Part shown: positions 33,005 to 41,394 of the stretch, piece after piece | Layout: each line of letters starts with the position of its first letter | Numbering within the stretch: position 1 is the first letter of the stretch | From: DASPKT01 sp035626475 | GTDB lineage: Bacteria; Pseudomonadota; Alphaproteobacteria; Azospirillales; Azospirillaceae | Length of the DNA: 50,965 nucleotides | Assembly: GCA_035626475.1 (NCBI GenBank) | Contig: DASPNP010000080.1 | Span: 1 to 50,965 of the forward strand | Reading direction: 5' to 3' | Position numbers and translations under genes: made by a program | Notes under the pieces: generated by a model | Told to the model about the DNA's origin: nothing | The model's input: only the letters and a program-made list of their open reading frames with translations | The model's database searches: none

Positions 33005-33940
33005 GTGGATACACATGCGGCGTGCGCAAACCAGCCGGCTGCGCAGGATTTCTCGGCCGGCGCGGCCTTCGTCGACGGCCGCTACTGCCCCGTCACGGAA
33101 GCCCGTATTCCCCTTCTCGACTGGGGCTTCATCCGCTCCGACGCCTGCCAGGACACGGTTTCGGTCTGGAAGGGCAGCTTCTTCCGACTGGAAGAGCATC
33201 TGATCCGCTTCGAGCGTTCCTACGAGCGCCTGCGCATGGTCTCGCCGCTCGCCCGCGACGAGATCCGCGAGGTGCTGTTCCGCCTGATCGAGCTCACGGG
33301 CTTCCAGGACGCCTACGTCCAGATGATCATGACGCGGGGCCGCCCGCCGATCGGCAGCCGCGATCCGCGCCAGTGCGTGAACCGCTTCCAGGCCTACGCC
33401 ATTCCTTATGTCTGGATCGCCACGCCGGAGGTGCAGGCGCGCGGGCTGCACCTGCATCTCAGTTCCCGCTGCCGCGTGCCGCCGCAGTCGGTGGACCCCG
33501 AGGTCAAGCACTATCACTGGCTCGACTTCGAGATGGGCCTGTTCGACGCCTACGACCGGGGTGCCGAGACGGTGTGCCTGGTGGACCTCGAAGGCAATGT
33601 CGCGGAAGGACCGGGCTTCAACATCTTCGCCGTCGAGGCCGGCGGCATCACGACGCCGAAGCACTATGTGCTGGACGGCATGACCCGGACGTCGGTCGGC
33701 GAGGTCTGCCAGGAACTCGGCATTCCTCTCCAGTTGGGAACGGTGCCGCCGGCGCGCCTGACGGCCGCCGACGAGGTCTTCATCTCCACCACCGCCGGCG
33801 GCATCATTCCCATCTCCGTGATCAATGGCCAGCCGGTGGGAACCGGCCGGCCGGGACCGATCTCCCTGCGCATCCGGGAGCGCTACTGGTCCAAGCGAAC
33901 GAGCGGATGGCATGCCACCCCCGCCCGGTACGGCGCCTGA
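33005..33940 (+). CDS. Class IV aminotransferase, (R)-amine transaminase / D-amino-acid aminotransferase-like
   Basis: A 311-aa fold-IV PLP enzyme. K168 (DPEVKHYHWLDFEMGLF) is the PLP lysine and E201 (VAEGPGFNIFAV) its partner; LDGMTRTSVGEV binds the phosphate. The segments DRGAETVCLVDLEGNVAEG and DEVFISTTAGGIIPISVINGQPVG closely recall, from memory, the (R)-selective amine transaminases (DRGA-, CTTAGGIMPI-), more than BCAT or ADC lyase. Those enzymes use D-alanine as amino donor, which fits coupling to alanine racemase. The start is GTG 33005 with GGAG 8 bases upstream. Confidence 0.82.
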   Translation: MDTHAACANQPAAQDFSAGAAFVDGRYCPVTEARIPLLDWGFIRSDACQDTVSVWKGSFFRLEEHLIRFERSYERLRMVSPLARDEIREVLFRLIELTGFQDAYVQMIMTRGRPPIGSRDPRQCVNRFQAYAIPYVWIATPEVQARGLHLHLSSRCRVPPQSVDPEVKHYHWLDFEMGLFDAYDRGAETVCLVDLEGNVAEGPGFNIFAVEAGGITTPKHYVLDGMTRTSVGEVCQELGIPLQLGTVPPARLTAADEVFISTTAGGIIPISVINGQPVGTGRPGPISLRIRERYWSKRTSGWHATPARYGA

Positions 33941-33969
33941 AGCGAATTGAGGAAACGACCGGCGGCGGC

Positions 33970-34905
33970 TCAGTACCGCGCCGCCAGCCGGTCGACGGCG
34001 CCAAGGATTTCTGCCCGCATCGGGTCCCGGAAATAGCCGGAGCCGGCGCCGTCGACGACGGTGAAGCGGGCTTCCGGCCACGACTTGGCGAGCCGCCAGG
34101 CGGGCCGCATGCCGCTGGCGAGATCGAACCGGCCCTGCACGATCTCCGCCGGAATGTGACGGATCCGATCCAGGCCCGCCAGCAGCACGCCGTCGCCCAG
34201 GAAGAAGCCGTTGCGCAGATAGTGCAGGAAGAGCCGGCAGAACTGGACGTTCTCGGCGTCCGTCTCATCGCCGTCGTTCGTGACGAGGCCGCCCGGCCGG
34301 TGGCGGACGATGGCGCGGTCATACTCCATGAAGGCCGCCGCCGCGCGCGCGGCCACGACCGGATCCGGGTCTGTCACCAGCCGCCAGTAGCCCTCCAGAG
34401 GATCGTGCCGGTACTCCGCCGGCAGAAAGGCGACAGCGTCCTCCCAGGCCTGCGTGATCATGCAGGAGGCGCCCCCGAAGAACCACGCCACGTCCGCGGA
34501 ATCCCCGAGATAGACCGCGGTTGCGACCAGTCCGGCGCAGCGGCCGGGATGGGCCTGTGCGTAGGCGAGCGCCAGGGCGGCACCCCAGAGCCGGCCGAGG
34601 ATGATCCAGCGGTCGATGCCGAGATGGCGGCGCAGCCGCTCGATGTCCTCGACCAGGTGCGCCGTGGTGTTGGCCTCGGTCTCGCCCGGCGGCAGGGAAC
34701 GGCCGCAGCCCCGGGGCTCGATCAGGGTGATGTCGAAGCGGGCCGGGTCGAAGATCCCGCGCACGGCGTCGTCATGCCCCGCTCCCGGGCCCGAAGGCAG
34801 CAGCAGCAGCGGCACGCCGCCGGCGCCACCCCAGCGCGCCCAGTAGACGGCGTGCCGGTCGTCCACCCGCAGCAGCCCCTCCTCGCCGATCATCAGACCG
34901 CTCAT
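33970..34905 (-). CDS. Proline iminopeptidase-like alpha/beta hydrolase lacking Ser and His of the triad
   Basis: A 311-aa protein clearly of the S33 prolyl aminopeptidase fold: LPSGPGAGH in place of HGGPGGG, EPRGCGRS for DQRGCGRS, and LGRLWGAALALAYAQAHP for GGSWGS.LALAYAQ.HP. The nucleophile position is Leu-106 (CTC codon, read directly), the acid D261 remains in GRFD, and the GAGHS motif reads GAGSGYF, with Ser-289 where the catalytic His should be. The frame is intact with no stop codon, so this looks like a kept pseudo-enzyme or one with other chemistry. It is the last gene of the M81 operon, 16 bases after the amidase. ATG 34905 is better spaced from GGAG than GTG 34911. Confidence 0.8.
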   Translation of the reverse strand: MSGLMIGEEGLLRVDDRHAVYWARWGGAGGVPLLLLPSGPGAGHDDAVRGIFDPARFDITLIEPRGCGRSLPPGETEANTTAHLVEDIERLRRHLGIDRWIILGRLWGAALALAYAQAHPGRCAGLVATAVYLGDSADVAWFFGGASCMITQAWEDAVAFLPAEYRHDPLEGYWRLVTDPDPVVAARAAAAFMEYDRAIVRHRPGGLVTNDGDETDAENVQFCRLFLHYLRNGFFLGDGVLLAGLDRIRHIPAEIVQGRFDLASGMRPAWRLAKSWPEARFTVVDGAGSGYFRDPMRAEILGAVDRLAARY

Positions 34906-34921
34906 CCGCACGCGCTCCGCT

Positions 34922-36337
34922 TCATTCCACCGACAGGTCCGGGCGCTTGGCAGCCCAGGGTTGCGCCGCCTCGATCTGCGCCGCCAGCGCCACGATGGTC
35001 GTCTCGTCGCCGAAGCGCCCCACCAGCTGGACCCCGACCGGCACGCCGGCGCCGTCCCAAGCCACCGGCACGCTGGCCGAGGGCTGGCCGGAGATGTTGA
35101 AGATGCGGCAATAGTCGGTGAAGGGGCAGAGCCGCTCCCAGAACTCCTCGACGCCGATGTCGGTCGACAACCATCCGAGGGGCGGCGCGGGGCTGGCCGT
35201 CACGGGCATCAGCACGATGTCGAAGCGGGCGGTCTGCTCGCAGACGGTCCGGCCGAACCGTTGCAGGAGCCGTTCGCCGGCGAGGATCTCCGCCCCCGTG
35301 ACGCCGCGGCCCAGCTCGGCCATGGCGAGGTTGACGGGCTCCACCTCGTCGGCCCGCGGCCAACGCCCGGACGCGGCGGCGCATTCCTGGAAGTCGTTGG
35401 CGAAGCCGGCCGCAATGCGGCGCGCCATCGCGTCGCGAAGCCCCGCCATATCGAGAAGGAACTCGAAGCCCTCGACCTCATGGCCAAGGCCGGCGCAGAG
35501 GCCGGCCAGGGCATCGACGGCGGCGGTGCAGGCCGGGTCCACGGGATCGGCACCGGCGATGGCATGGGTCACGCCGATGCGCAGCCGCCCGGGCGGGCGC
35601 CGCGTCGCGGCCAGAAGGGAGCCCGGCAGCGGCGGGGCGACGAAGGCGGCGCCGATCTCGTCGCCTGCGACGGCGTCCAGCAGGGCCGCGCTGTCCCGCA
35701 CGGAGCGGCTCACGACATGATCGCGCGAGATGCCGAGACCCAGCGTACCGGGCGCCCTTGGCATGCGGGCGCGTGTCGGATTAAGCCCGAACAGGCCGCA
35801 GAAGGAGGCGGGAATGCGGATCGAGCCGCCGCCATCGGAGGCATGGGCGACCGGCACCATGCGGGCGGCCACAGCAGCCGCGGCGCCGCCGCTGGAGCCG
35901 CCGGCCGAGCGGGTCGGGTTCCAGGGATTCCGGGTCGGCCCGTAGCGGCGGGGCTCGGTCGTGGCATTGCAGCCGAACTCCGGGCTGTTGGTCAGGCCCA
36001 GAAAGCTGAGACCCGTCCGTCTGAGGCGGTGCTCGAAGGCGCCGTCCTGGTCGCACGGGTCGGCCGGAATGAGCCGGCTGCCGTCCGTGCAAGGGAAGCC
36101 GGCGGCCCGGACGAACATGTTCTTCAGCAGGAACGGCACGCCCCGGAAGGGTCCCGCTACCGCCGGCTCGTGGATGGAATCGGGCTGCCAGATGACCGCG
36201 TTCAGCGCCGGATTGCGCCGCCGGATACGGTCTAGCGCCGCCTCGCGGACTTCGCCGACGGAGACCTCGCCGCGCCCGATCAGCGCCGCGAGCGCGAGCG
36301 CGTCGAGCGTATCGTATTCCGGGAACGGGATGGCCAT
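34922..36337 (-). CDS. Amidase signature-family amidase
   Basis: A 471-aa amidase. The Ser-cisSer-Lys triad is visible: K72 (PFLLKNMF), S148 (RSAGGSSGGAAAAVAA) and S172 (SDGGGSIRIPASFCG). Family members hydrolyse linear or cyclic amides, including the nylon cyclic dimer (NylA), aryl amides and amino-acid amides; the specificity here is unknown. GAGGAACCGCC precedes ATG 36337. It is third in the operon M81 - MmgE/PrpD - amidase - pseudo-hydrolase, suggesting amide opening of a compound also handled by the metallopeptidase. Confidence 0.87.
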   Translation of the reverse strand: MAIPFPEYDTLDALALAALIGRGEVSVGEVREAALDRIRRRNPALNAVIWQPDSIHEPAVAGPFRGVPFLLKNMFVRAAGFPCTDGSRLIPADPCDQDGAFEHRLRRTGLSFLGLTNSPEFGCNATTEPRRYGPTRNPWNPTRSAGGSSGGAAAAVAARMVPVAHASDGGGSIRIPASFCGLFGLNPTRARMPRAPGTLGLGISRDHVVSRSVRDSAALLDAVAGDEIGAAFVAPPLPGSLLAATRRPPGRLRIGVTHAIAGADPVDPACTAAVDALAGLCAGLGHEVEGFEFLLDMAGLRDAMARRIAAGFANDFQECAAASGRWPRADEVEPVNLAMAELGRGVTGAEILAGERLLQRFGRTVCEQTARFDIVLMPVTASPAPPLGWLSTDIGVEEFWERLCPFTDYCRIFNISGQPSASVPVAWDGAGVPVGVQLVGRFGDETTIVALAAQIEAAQPWAAKRPDLSVE

Positions 36338-36377
36338 GGCGGTTCCTCGTGCTGGCCAGTTGGCAGGGGAGAGCGGG

Positions 36378-37799
36378 TCAGGTCGGGGCGGCTTGGTCCG
36401 GCCGATGCCCGAACCACCGGGTGAGCGCCCCGGCCGGGCGGTCGTCGGCCGCCCGAAGCCCTTCGACCAGGACCTCCGCCCCCGCCGCGCCGATCACCGG
36501 AACACAGCAGGAATGGATCTTGGCCTCAAGCAGGGCATCGGTGATGGGATAGCCGGGACTACCAAGGGTCGCCGCCTCCGGAAGGCCAAGGATCGCGGTC
36601 GCCCCGTCCCTGAAGCGGAGGGTGACCGTCGACTCCGGCACGGTGGGATCGTCGTCGCGGTCCGGGGTGACGCTTGTCGAGACACGGCCGGGCCAGCCGC
36701 TCGCCATGTGGTCGCGCAGCGCCTCCGGCTCGAAATCAGCGAGGCCGATGTCGCCGCGGCGCAGAGCGACGCCCACCGCGAAGGGCATGCTGAAGCGCGC
36801 CTGCGCGGCGGTGGTCGGCGTGGCGAAGGGGAGGTTGGCGGCGCTCGCCCGCTGCGAGGCCACGTGCACGCTCTCGATCTCGGACAGGCGGTGGGCGTGG
36901 GCCTGCCGCAACGCCAGGGCGGCCTGGACCGCGGTGTGGGTGCTGCCGCAGGTGGGCCAGAGCTTGATCAGAGGCGCATAGGCTTCCAGGGCCAGCGGTC
37001 CCCGATCCATGTCCGTGTCGAACGCGTAGGGGCGATCCTGTCCGGCCCAACCGGGTCCCTGCCGATGGGCCTCCAGGTCCCGGCCGACCATCAGCGACTG
37101 CATGCCGTAGGGACCTTCCAGTACCTCCGCCGCGGCCTCCATTCCGGCCGCGGCCAGCGTCGCGCTCAGCACCCCGGCCTTGGCGGCCAGGCCGCAATGA
37201 AGCGGCTTGGCCTGCGTGCCGAACTGCGCCATGGAGCCGCTCGCCATGCTGTAGGAGAGCGCGATCGCCGCCCGCATGCGGTCAGGCTCGAGTCGCAGCA
37301 GCCGGCCGACGCCGGCCGCCGTCCCCAGCGCGCCCACGGTCGAGGTCGCGTGCCAGCCCATGCGGCGGTGGAGCGGGTTCACGCCCCGGCCGACGCGGGC
37401 CATGACCTCCAGCCCGACGATATAGGCGTCGCGAACAGCGGCCAGCCCCAGCCCCCTCTCCTGGGCGACGGCGAGCAGCGCGGGCACCAGGACGGCCGAG
37501 CCGTGGGCGGCAGCGGGGGCGAAATTGTCGTCGAAGTCGAGCGCGTGCGCCGCGGTGCCGTTGACCAGCGCCGCCAGCATCGCCGGGGCGGTGCCGCCGC
37601 CGGCAAGGTCGCAGGGCTCGGCGGCCGAGGCGGCCACTGTCTGGCGGACGGCGGCGGTGGCGGGATCGTCGCGGCCAGCCAGGATGCAGGCGGCGACGTC
37701 GAACACATAGCGGTTGGCGAGCCGGTGCAGGGCGTCCGGCCAGCGGTCCGGCACGGTGGCCGCCCAGTGCGCGTAGGCCGAGGTGGGGCCGGCGCTCAT
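36378..37799 (-). CDS. MmgE/PrpD-family protein
   Basis: A 473-aa MmgE/PrpD protein. Visible motifs are LVNGTAAHALDFDDNFAPAAAHGSAVLVPALLAVAQE, GWHATSTVGALGTAAG, KPLHCGLAAKAGVLSA, and the C-terminal-domain histidine region WPTCGSTHTAVQAALAL. Characterised relatives are 2-methylcitrate dehydratase, cis-aconitate decarboxylase and iminodisuccinate epimerase; the last racemises an aspartate-derived iminodicarboxylate, of interest among amino-acid genes, but assignment is not possible. ATG 37799 overlaps the M81 stop by 4 bases (ATGA), so translation is coupled. Confidence 0.87.
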   Translation of the reverse strand: MSAGPTSAYAHWAATVPDRWPDALHRLANRYVFDVAACILAGRDDPATAAVRQTVAASAAEPCDLAGGGTAPAMLAALVNGTAAHALDFDDNFAPAAAHGSAVLVPALLAVAQERGLGLAAVRDAYIVGLEVMARVGRGVNPLHRRMGWHATSTVGALGTAAGVGRLLRLEPDRMRAAIALSYSMASGSMAQFGTQAKPLHCGLAAKAGVLSATLAAAGMEAAAEVLEGPYGMQSLMVGRDLEAHRQGPGWAGQDRPYAFDTDMDRGPLALEAYAPLIKLWPTCGSTHTAVQAALALRQAHAHRLSEIESVHVASQRASAANLPFATPTTAAQARFSMPFAVGVALRRGDIGLADFEPEALRDHMASGWPGRVSTSVTPDRDDDPTVPESTVTLRFRDGATAILGLPEAATLGSPGYPITDALLEAKIHSCCVPVIGAAGAEVLVEGLRAADDRPAGALTRWFGHRPDQAAPT

Positions 37800-39301
37800 T
37801 CCGCGGCCCTCCACTCCATGCCGGGATCGAGCGGATAAACCGGGCGCGTCACCCGCCGATAGGGCACCCGCTCCAGGTGCGGTGTCGCCAATCCCGGAAC
37901 GTCGACATCGAGAATGCGGGGCGCCGGCACCAGATCGGCGAAGCCCGCGCGGTAATGGCCGCGCGACTTCACCACGATGGCGCGGGCGGCGGCCGGGTCG
38001 GCGCCGTGCACCTCGAAATACTCAGGCCCCAGGATCTGCTGGCGCACGCTGCCCGCCAGAATCTGCACCCCTCCAACACACACGAGGCAGCTCGGGCCCA
38101 GATTGATGGACCGGTTGGCTGCCATGCCGGTCCTGCCCCTGAAAGGCGCGTCGCGCAGGCACAGGACCTCCGCCTCGACCGGCAGCGCGCGGGACCCGAG
38201 CTCCGGACTGTCCCGTCCGACCCGCGCACGGATGCGGCCCCCCCGCCCGGCCGCGAAAGCCGCCGCGACGAGGTCCGGGTCCCAGACGAGGCCCAGCAGC
38301 ACGTCCGTGGCGCCGGCGTCCAGCAGCGCCTCCAGAATCCAGGTGGTGTTGCCCTGCGCGCCGCCGCCTGGATTGTCGGCGACGTCGGCGAGGATGACGG
38401 GCCGGCCGGCGTCGGCGGCGAGGGCCGCCTGGACCGCTTGGTCCAGCGGCGTCAGGGTCGCCTTGAAGCGATGGCGGCTGTGCCAAGCGTGTTCGGCCAC
38501 CGCGCGGGCGACCTGGCGGGCGGCGGCGGCGTCGGACCAAGCCGCGGCATAGACGGTGAGGCCGGCGTGCGGGACATCGGCGAGCGAGAAGCCCGACCAG
38601 ACCGACACGGTCGCGATGTCGTCGCCGAGGCTTGCCTCCGCCAGCCGCATGAGATCGCCCAGCGGATGCCCCTCGGCCGTCAGCTGGGTCACCTGCGGCG
38701 TAATGAGGGGAACCCGCACATGGCAGCTGCGGGGCCGCCAACCGTCCAGCATGCGGTGCATGAGACGGGCGGCGTCGCGCGAGCGGTCGAGGAAGTCGAC
38801 ATGCGGATTCGTGCGGTAGCCGGTCACAAGATCGACGTTGGCGAACAGGCGGTCCGACGGGTTGGCGTGCGTGTCCGTCAGCATGGCGATGGGCACGGCC
38901 GGGCCGACCGCGGCGCGCACCCGTTCCAAATACTCCCCGTCCAGATCGTCCGTTTCCGTGGTGGTGCCGGCACCGTGCCCGATGACGTAGACGCCGTCGA
39001 GCGTTCCGGCCGCCCTCAGCAGCTCGACGATGCGGCCGCATATCCGTTCGAAGGAAGCATGGTCGCAGGGCCCGCTGGAATCGGCAGGAGCGGCGATCAG
39101 GATGGGAACAAGTTCCCAGTCCCGCAGCAGGTCCATCTGCCCGGCGAATCCGTCCTCGGCGCCGTTCCGGCAGAAGCGCACGAGATCGTCGCCCTCGAGA
39201 TAAAGCGCGGCGCGGAAATCGGCCTCGATCGCCGGCGGAGCGAAGCGGTTGCTCTCCAGGAGAATGCCGAGAACGGCGATGCGGCTGCGTCGGGCCGGCA
39301 T
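37796..39301 (-). CDS. M81-family metallopeptidase (MlrC-like, copy 1)
   Basis: A 501-aa protein of the M81 family, named for MlrC, which cleaves linearised microcystin. Zinc-ligand candidates are D143-x-H145 (LTDTHANPSD) and H167 (NPHVDF); GHGAGTTTE, ADVADNPGGGAQGNT and VVKSRGHYRAGF are further family motifs. The opening motif usually reads HETNTF; here it is LESNRF, without the histidine. First gene of the four-gene operon, its leader contains an intrinsic terminator (39373-39416), so expression may be attenuated. ATG 39301 follows GCGAGG; an in-frame extension to 39583 crosses the terminator and is rejected. Confidence 0.85.
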   Translation of the reverse strand: MPARRSRIAVLGILLESNRFAPPAIEADFRAALYLEGDDLVRFCRNGAEDGFAGQMDLLRDWELVPILIAAPADSSGPCDHASFERICGRIVELLRAAGTLDGVYVIGHGAGTTTETDDLDGEYLERVRAAVGPAVPIAMLTDTHANPSDRLFANVDLVTGYRTNPHVDFLDRSRDAARLMHRMLDGWRPRSCHVRVPLITPQVTQLTAEGHPLGDLMRLAEASLGDDIATVSVWSGFSLADVPHAGLTVYAAAWSDAAAARQVARAVAEHAWHSRHRFKATLTPLDQAVQAALAADAGRPVILADVADNPGGGAQGNTTWILEALLDAGATDVLLGLVWDPDLVAAAFAAGRGGRIRARVGRDSPELGSRALPVEAEVLCLRDAPFRGRTGMAANRSINLGPSCLVCVGGVQILAGSVRQQILGPEYFEVHGADPAAARAIVVKSRGHYRAGFADLVPAPRILDVDVPGLATPHLERVPYRRVTRPVYPLDPGMEWRAAE

Positions 39302-39372
39302 TGGACCTCGCGATCTGCGATGCTGGGGCGGCGGAGCCCTTCGTCGTGGCGGCGGCCGGCTCCGTCCTTCGG

Positions 39373-39416
39373 AAAAAAGGGCCAGCTCCGTCAATGTGCG
39401 GGAGCCGGAGCTGGCC
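39373..39416 (-). terminator. Intrinsic terminator / attenuator in the M81 operon leader
   Basis: On the minus strand, GGCCAGCTCCG (39416-39406) pairs perfectly with CGGAGCTGGCC (39390-39380), an 11-bp stem with a 15-base loop. One C and then TTTTTT (39378-39373) follow. It ends 71 bases before the M81 start codon and faces no upstream minus-strand gene. It therefore either attenuates the operon or ends a small RNA. On the plus strand it is not followed by T residues. Confidence 0.75.
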
Positions 39417-39648
39417 TTACGCATGAGGGGAACGTTCGACGGAAGCACCGTGAACCCCGGTAGTGTGCACCGGACCATCGTTCCCGGTCCTGCCTGGGCG
39501 CGACAGCCGCAGGTCGGAAAGCGCCAACAGGCACGCCAGCTGCGCGATGAACCGGTCTGTCTGGCCGCGACATCGCACGGCATGGGCTCGCCGCCGGCCC
39601 GGCCGCCGCTTGCGCCGGTGCGGCCCCCCGGAAAAGATCATGCCGGGG

Positions 39649-39667
39649 CGCCGTTCATCGAACGGCG
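39649..39667. promoter_or_regulatory. 19-bp palindrome upstream of S12 copy 3
   Basis: CGCCGTTC-ATC-GAACGGCG is a perfect 8-3-8 inverted repeat ending 21 bases before the ATG at 39689, just upstream of the ribosome binding site GAGGGG. The position suits a repressor operator, or a hairpin affecting translation. Confidence 0.45.
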
Positions 39668-39688
39668 TGCGTTGCGAGGGGTAGAGCC

Positions 39689-41368
39689 ATGCCGACCGAC
39701 ACCAAATCCATCGACCTGGAAAGGCTGGAGGCGGTCGCGGCCATGTTCGAGCCCTGGGCGCAGGCCGGCGAGCCCGGATTGGCCCTTGTCGTGCAGCAGG
39801 GCGGCCGGACCGTGCTCGCCCGGGGCTGGGGCCTCGCCAATGTGGAATTCGGCGTGCCGATCACCGAGCGGACCCGCTTCGACATCGCCTCGATGACCAA
39901 GCAGTTCGTCGCTGCCGTCTGCCTGTATCTCGAGCGTGACGGCAAGCTCTCGCTCGACGACCCGGTCGCCCGCTGGCTGCCCGACATGGCCGGCACCATG
40001 CCCCGGGATACGCTGCGCGACCTGCTGACCATGCGCACCGGGCTGCTGGAATGCGGCCATCTTTCCTGGCTCGCGACCGGCGAGGCGCGCGACGCGCGAC
40101 GCACCGCGAAGACCATCCACGCCTCCGCGGCGCGGCTCGGCCACCGCAACTTCCCGCCGGGAACGGAGGATTGCTACTCGAACGTCAACTTCCATCTGGC
40201 CCAGCTCGTCGCCGAGGCGGCGGGAGGTGCCGACATGGCTGCGCTGCTGCGCCGATACATTCTGGATCCGCTCGGCCTGGAGCTGACGGAGTATGTTCCG
40301 GGATCGCCGCGCACGGTCGTGCCGCACCGGGCGACAGCCTACGAGCCCGCTGGGGAGGGCCGGTGGCGCCACGCCGTCTGGGTCGTCGAGAACTCGGGCG
40401 CCTGCGGCATCGTCTCGTGCGCGCAGGACATGGCGCGCTGGCAGCGGGCTCTTCTCTCCGACGAGCTCGCCTGGCTGAGGCGGGCACTGTGCCAGGACCG
40501 GCCCCTTCCCGACGGGCTATCCAGCCATTACCGGCTCGGCATGCGGGTCGGCCAGCATCGGGGCCTCTGGTTCTTCGGGCATGCGGGCGGCGTGCCGGGC
40601 TTCAAGTCGAACATGCTCTGCTTTCCCGAAGAGGAGCTGGCGTTCGTGTTCCTGGCCAACCGCGACGACGTGAACTCGAATTTCCTGGCGAGCCGGATCG
40701 CCGACCAGCTGCTGAAACCGCGCATCGCCGCCGCGCGCGCCAGCGTCGGTGAAACCCGCCCCCCGCCCGCGGACGAGCTGGAGCGGCTGCTGGGCCTGTA
40801 TCTCTGCCCCGAGGCCGACCATGCGGTCGAGGTCACCATCGACCAGGGGCTGCTGCGGGCGGAAGACCTGCACTTCGAGCAGCGGCCGGACGGGTCTTGG
40901 ACCGTCATCGACCACGCCCAACGCTGCGACCTGTCCTTCGGCGAGGACGCCCGGACCCTGCTCGTCCGGCACAACAACGGCCCGGCTCGTCTCTACCAGC
41001 GGGTCCGTGCTGAGGAGCGGCCCGCCCTGCCGTTGGAGGCCTATGCCGGGCGCTACGCCGCCGAAGGTCTGCCGGGCTTCCAATCGGTGGACGTGGTCGA
41101 CGGGCATCTGCGGCTCTCGGTCGGCAGCCCCTGTCATGTCGACGAGCTCTGGTGGCTGGTGCCCATCGGCGGGGACCGCTTCGCCATCAGCGACACCCAG
41201 GGTGGTGTCAGCGACTTCATCCTATCCTTCCAGCGCGATGCAAAGGGCCTGGTCGTCGCCACGGTCATGAGCGGCTACCGGCTTTATGGGCTTCGGCTGG
41301 AGCGCCGCACCGAGGAGCCGCGGTCCGCCAACGTCGTGGGCGGCGCCGCCTCCCCGCGCCCCACCTGA
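39689..41368 (+). CDS. Serine hydrolase, S12 D-aminopeptidase/MlrB-like (copy 3)
   Basis: A 559-aa S12 hydrolase with S68-x-x-K71 (DIASMTKQFVAAV), Y163-x-N (EDCYSNVNFHLAQL) and FGHAGGVPGFKSN. Two C-terminal beta-barrel-like domains follow (about 355-450 and 450-550; LERLLGLYLCPEAD and LEAYAGRYAAEGL), the plan of Ochrobactrum D-aminopeptidase DAP, which has one catalytic and two lipocalin-like domains. Release of N-terminal D-residues is therefore a reasonable guess. No signal peptide is seen. GAGGGG lies 8 bases before ATG 39689. A putative esterase starts 26 bases downstream, probably in the same operon. Confidence 0.83.
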   Translation: MPTDTKSIDLERLEAVAAMFEPWAQAGEPGLALVVQQGGRTVLARGWGLANVEFGVPITERTRFDIASMTKQFVAAVCLYLERDGKLSLDDPVARWLPDMAGTMPRDTLRDLLTMRTGLLECGHLSWLATGEARDARRTAKTIHASAARLGHRNFPPGTEDCYSNVNFHLAQLVAEAAGGADMAALLRRYILDPLGLELTEYVPGSPRTVVPHRATAYEPAGEGRWRHAVWVVENSGACGIVSCAQDMARWQRALLSDELAWLRRALCQDRPLPDGLSSHYRLGMRVGQHRGLWFFGHAGGVPGFKSNMLCFPEEELAFVFLANRDDVNSNFLASRIADQLLKPRIAAARASVGETRPPPADELERLLGLYLCPEADHAVEVTIDQGLLRAEDLHFEQRPDGSWTVIDHAQRCDLSFGEDARTLLVRHNNGPARLYQRVRAEERPALPLEAYAGRYAAEGLPGFQSVDVVDGHLRLSVGSPCHVDELWWLVPIGGDRFAISDTQGGVSDFILSFQRDAKGLVVATVMSGYRLYGLRLERRTEEPRSANVVGGAASPRPT

Positions 41369-41394
41369 GCGCCGCCCGATCCGGAGAGCCGCCG

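Larger units (their letters stand above)
39302..39688. other. 387-base divergent spacer between M81 and S12 copy 3
   Basis: No gene is supported. It holds the minus-strand terminator (39373-39416), about 230 bases of possible minus-strand leader or small RNA upstream of it (39417-39648), and a palindrome near the S12 start (39649-39667). Short minus-strand frames in the leader (for example from 39641) are arginine-rich and lack convincing starts. Confidence 0.5.

Noticed and set aside
31301..34081. Minus-strand open frame of 926 codons across alanine racemase and the class IV aminotransferase
   Set aside because: Low-complexity Arg/Asp/Gly/His composition and no motif; both plus-strand genes have full catalytic motifs and good ribosome sites.
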